In this document: one piece after another, positions 35,215 through 38,206 of the stretch
Layout: each line of letters begins with the position of its first letter
How positions within the stretch are numbered: position 1 is the first letter of the stretch
Assembly: GCF_023073315.1 (NCBI RefSeq)
Contig: NZ_JADPJH010000020.1
Span: 1 to 38,206, forward strand
DNA: 38,206 nucleotides
DNA from: Bradyrhizobium sp. 1
GTDB lineage: Bacteria; Pseudomonadota; Alphaproteobacteria; Rhizobiales; Xanthobacteraceae
Direction of reading: 5' to 3'
Program-made: the position numbers and the translations under genes
Notes under the pieces: model-generated
Told to the model about the DNA's origin: nothing
The model's database searches: none
Seen by the model: the letters and a program-made list of their open reading frames with translations, nothing else

Positions 35215-37277
35215 TGCGAAACGATGACGACATGACCGCCCCGAAACGCAACGCGCAGGCCGCCCCTTCACGCTCGGTGGTCCGCGCGATGATCTGGGCC
35301 ACGGTGCCGGTGCTGCTGGTGGTGCAGCTGCTGGCGTCCGCGGGCGTCGAGATATCGAGCTTCTGGTCGCAGATCCGGCAGCTCGATGCGCGCATTGCCC
35401 GCACAGCCGAGAGCCGGGGCGAGCTGATCGCCGAGCCGCTGTGGAAGATGCGCTACGACCAGGTCACGAGCGTGCTCAGCGAGATCATGCACGACGAGAC
35501 CATTGCGGCCGCGGCCGTCTACGACGATACCGGTGTCGCGATCGCGCGCGTGGTGGCGCGGCCGTCGGACCAGGCGGTCTCGGAGGTCTCGCGTCCGATC
35601 AGCTACACCAACGGCAACATCGCCGTGCAGGCCGGCCGCATCGTCATCGCCTACTCCTATGCGACAGTTTATGCGGACACGGGAAGCCGGCTGCTGCTAC
35701 TTCTGGTCGTCGGTCTGCTCGCGACGTTTGCCACGCTGATCGCGATGCGGATCTCGGCCAACATCTTCATCGGCAAGCCGCTGGCCGCGATCATGTCGGC
35801 GATCCAGCGCAGCAAGCAGGACGGGCGCGCCTATCCGGCCGACATCAAATCGTTGAATGAATTCGGCCAGCTCGCACGCGCCTTCAACGCCATGCAGCAC
35901 ACGACATCGGGAGCGCTGGACCGGCTCGGCCACATGGCCGCGCACGACCCTCTCACGGGGTTGCCCAACCGCCGCTCGCTGTCCGAGCATCTGGTGACGC
36001 TGAGTAACGATGCCGGCTCGCCGGACTCGCTGATCGCGTTCTGCTTCATCGATCTCGACGACTTCAAGGGCATCAACGACACGTTTGGCCACGATTCCGG
36101 CGACAAGTTCCTGGTGCACATTTCCGAGCGTCTTCGCGACGCGGTCGAGCCGCAGGACTGGGTCGCGCGGCTCGGCGGCGACGAGTTCGTGGTCATTCGC
36201 CCCGAGGTCAGCAACGAGGCGACCGCGCAGGCATTCGCGCGCCAGCTGCTGAACGCCATTTCCGAACCGATCCGGCTGCACGACAAGCAGGTCGTGCCGC
36301 GCGCCAGCATCGGCCTCGCGGTGCGCCGCGCCGGCGATCCCGAGCTTTCGCATTTGCCGGCGCTCGCCGATATCGCGCTCTACCATGCCAAGAGCAAGGC
36401 GCCCGGCACCGTCGCGGTGCTCGACGAAGCGCTCCAGCGCGACTATCGCCGCCGCCGGGACCTCGAACTCGCCATTCCCGCGGGCTTCGCCGAGGGGCAG
36501 TTCGAGGTCTGGTATCAGAGCCAGGTCGATCTCGAAAATCAGGCCGTCGTCGGCCTCGAAGCGCTCATTCGCTGGCGCCATCCCGAGCATGGGATCATCG
36601 GCCCGGGCGAATTCCTGCCGCTGATCGAGCGCAGCGGCAACAATGCACGGCTGACGCGCTATGTGCTGACCGATTCCTGCCGGGCGCTGCAACGCCTGAT
36701 GGCCGCCGGCAAGCCGCAAATCCGGATCGCGATCAACCTGCCGCCGTCCGAACTCGCGGACCATTCATTCGCCGCCGAGCTGCGCGCGACCTGCGCGCGC
36801 TTCGATGTCGCGCCTTCCTCGCTCGAGCTCGAGATCACCGAGGGCTCGCTGATCAACAACATGGCCAGCGCCTCCGAGACGCTGCATCGTCTCCGGCGCC
36901 TCGGTGCCACCATTGCGCTCGACGATTTCGGCACGGGCTACAGCTCGCTCGCGCATCTCAGGCGCTTCCCGCTGGACAAGGTCAAGATCGACAAGGCCTT
37001 CATCAGCGAGATACCTGACAGCGCGGAAGACAAGGCGATCGTCGGCGTCATTGCGTCGCTCGCCGGGACGCTGGGGCTGACGCTCGTCGCGGAAGGCATC
37101 GAGCGACCCGAGCAGGCTGAGGCCATGCGCGAGATGGGCGTGATGCTCGGGCAGGGCTTTCACTATCATCGACCGCAGCCGCTCGACGCCGTGCTGCAAT
37201 GGCTCGAGAAGCAGGCGGCGCCCGAAAGCCGCGTCCTTGTCGACAGCCCGTCGATCGCGCCCGAATTCGCCGCCTGA
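35214..37277 (+). CDS. Membrane GGDEF-EAL cyclic-di-GMP enzyme with periplasmic sensor region
   Basis: A 687-residue bifunctional c-di-GMP protein. Layout: membrane helix at about 26-45, a roughly 110-residue periplasmic region, second helix at about 159-177, HAMP-like linker to about 235, GGDEF domain with intact GGDEF at 321-325, and EAL domain with intact EAL at 449-451, INLPPSEL, LEITEG, the DDFGTGYSSL loop and VAEGIE. The usual inhibitory site R-x-x-D before GGDEF reads E-P-Q-D, so feedback inhibition should be absent. Both catalytic motifs look competent. The start overlaps the stop of the binding-protein gene (TGATG), implying coupled translation. Confidence 0.94.
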   Translation: MRNDDDMTAPKRNAQAAPSRSVVRAMIWATVPVLLVVQLLASAGVEISSFWSQIRQLDARIARTAESRGELIAEPLWKMRYDQVTSVLSEIMHDETIAAAAVYDDTGVAIARVVARPSDQAVSEVSRPISYTNGNIAVQAGRIVIAYSYATVYADTGSRLLLLLVVGLLATFATLIAMRISANIFIGKPLAAIMSAIQRSKQDGRAYPADIKSLNEFGQLARAFNAMQHTTSGALDRLGHMAAHDPLTGLPNRRSLSEHLVTLSNDAGSPDSLIAFCFIDLDDFKGINDTFGHDSGDKFLVHISERLRDAVEPQDWVARLGGDEFVVIRPEVSNEATAQAFARQLLNAISEPIRLHDKQVVPRASIGLAVRRAGDPELSHLPALADIALYHAKSKAPGTVAVLDEALQRDYRRRRDLELAIPAGFAEGQFEVWYQSQVDLENQAVVGLEALIRWRHPEHGIIGPGEFLPLIERSGNNARLTRYVLTDSCRALQRLMAAGKPQIRIAINLPPSELADHSFAAELRATCARFDVAPSSLELEITEGSLINNMASASETLHRLRRLGATIALDDFGTGYSSLAHLRRFPLDKVKIDKAFISEIPDSAEDKAIVGVIASLAGTLGLTLVAEGIERPEQAEAMREMGVMLGQGFHYHRPQPLDAVLQWLEKQAAPESRVLVDSPSIAPEFAA

Positions 37278-37283
37278 GCGCGA

Positions 37284-38009
37284 TTACGGCTGCGTCGCGT
37301 TCCAGAGCATAGAGAGCCCGGCCGCGATCATGATCGCGTCCATCACCAGGCGGAACATCTCCGGCTTCAGGTGCATCACGAAGCGCTTTGCGATGAAGGC
37401 GCCCGACATCAGCGAGGAGCCTGCGACCAGGCCCTTGATAAAGACGTCCTGCGTCAGCGCGCCGAAACGTTCGAACGTCACCGATTTCGCGAAGTAGAGG
37501 CCGAGGGAGGAGGCAGCCTCAGTTGCGAGGAACGCGCCCTTGCTGAGCCCGTAGAACAGGAACAACGGCACACTGAGCGGACCGGTCGAGACTACGATGC
37601 CGGTGAGGTAGCCGATGACCGCGCCGCCGATCGCCAGATGCCAGAGATTGGCCTTCAGGTCATGCCGCGCCAGCCAGTGCCGCACCGGTACCATCGCGAT
37701 CAGGAAAATGCCGATGGCGAGATCGACGGCATGCGAGGGCAGCGCCAGCAGCGTGCGCGCGCCCAGCACCGCGGCCGGAATGCCCGTCACCGAATAAGCC
37801 GCACAGGCCCGCCAGTCGACCTCGCGCCACCAAGCGAGAATCCGCGAAAAATTCGCCATCACGGACGCCACCGCCATGATCGGCACGGCTTCCTTCGGTC
37901 CATAGGCATAGACCAGCACCGGCATCAGCATGATCGACGAGCCGGTGCCGACGATGCCTGAGACGGTGCCGGCGATCAGGCCGACGATGAGGACGAAAAG
38001 GAAGGCCAA
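37284..38009 (-). CDS. TSUP (TauE/SafE) family permease, second in window
   Basis: A 241-residue polytopic membrane protein with two TSUP repeats, GLIAGTVSGIVGTGSSIMLMPVLV at the N terminus (first half) and GGAVIGYLTGIVVSTGPLSVPLF in the second half. It differs clearly from the TSUP protein at 7642-8424. Its substrate is an unknown anion. The start codon is TTG with GGAG eight bases before it; no upstream ATG is in frame. It ends six bases from the convergent GGDEF-EAL gene. Confidence 0.87.
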   Translation of the reverse strand: MAFLFVLIVGLIAGTVSGIVGTGSSIMLMPVLVYAYGPKEAVPIMAVASVMANFSRILAWWREVDWRACAAYSVTGIPAAVLGARTLLALPSHAVDLAIGIFLIAMVPVRHWLARHDLKANLWHLAIGGAVIGYLTGIVVSTGPLSVPLFLFYGLSKGAFLATEAASSLGLYFAKSVTFERFGALTQDVFIKGLVAGSSLMSGAFIAKRFVMHLKPEMFRLVMDAIMIAAGLSMLWNATQP

Positions 38010-38077
38010 GAGGAGAACTCCGGGAATCGGAGCACTCTAGCCGGAGGAGGGGGTGTGAGTGAATGGCGGTGCTTGTT

Positions 38078-38206
38078 CCTCCCGTGTCCCGGACGCGCTG
38101 CAGCGCTCTTGCGCTGCTGCGCAGAGCCGGGACCCAGCAGGCCGCGCATTCGCTGATGCATGGGCCCCGGCTCTGCAGCGCATCGTCGAAGAGACGCTGC
38201 GCTGCG
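38078..38206 (-). repeat. Palindromic dispersed repeat, copy C
   Basis: Third copy of the element, in the opposite orientation to copies A and B and cut by the window edge. The arms are CAGAGCCGGGACCCA at 38122-38136 and TGGGCCCCGGCTCTG at 38161-38175. It begins with GTGTCCCGGACGCGCTGCAG. No gene is visible between the TSUP start and the window end. Confidence 0.78.

Overview
This window looks like a chromosomal segment of Bradyrhizobium or a very close relative (Alphaproteobacteria, Hyphomicrobiales). The evidence is uniformly high G+C, protein sequences of the rhizobial type, and several intergenic repeat families that I recognise from Bradyrhizobium genomes. These include the structured element at 1-620, the CAGAGCCGGG/CCCGGCTCTG palindromes, the GTAGGGTGGGC inverted repeat and the GATCCGGAAAA...TTTTCCG repeat. 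There are no rRNA, tRNA, phage, insertion-sequence or CRISPR signals. The species assignment is inference; no marker gene was compared.

Layout. 1-909 is gene-free repeat DNA. 910-9523 is a mixed set of small metabolic genes: a thiamine-diphosphate enzyme of the acetolactate synthase type, a Lin0512 protein with a GNAT acetyltransferase, a serine-rich protein, a serine hydrolase, a DUF429 protein, a Nu-class-like GST, a TSUP permease preceded by the wreck of a TetR gene, CsaA, and an ArsC/Spx-like protein. 9548-10222 is a PAS_5 protein. 10530-15217 is a complete branched-chain-amino-acid-type ABC transporter in the order livG-livF-livK-livH-livM, with a perfect hairpin between the binding protein and the permeases. 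15373-17035 is the DUF47-PiT phosphate uptake pair with a Pho-box-like site. 17028-17407 is sugE (guanidinium exporter) under a guanidine-II riboswitch.

17508-26366 runs forward: release factor 3, a TolA/TonB-like envelope protein, an NnrU-family membrane protein, an acyl-CoA ligase, then YfgM-like protein, lipoprotein, Der GTPase and an MFS exporter. 26469-29011 (reverse) holds an orphan paralogue of the liv binding protein and an NHL-repeat protein. 29090-33851 (reverse) is the radA-cvpA-purF-SDR group with an additional 42-residue membrane ORF after purF. 34057-37277 (forward) is a two-gene unit: a sugar-type periplasmic binding protein whose stop overlaps the start of a membrane GGDEF-EAL protein. 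The window ends with a second TSUP permease and a third copy of the palindromic repeat.

The most interesting items are four. The binding-protein/GGDEF-EAL pair may be a ligand-gated c-di-GMP switch. The guanidine-II riboswitch has a visible anti-Shine-Dalgarno pairing. A Pho box precedes the low-affinity phosphate transporter. The serine-rich protein carries a duplicated helical motif. None of the proteins was checked against a database; family names rest on motif and sequence recognition.
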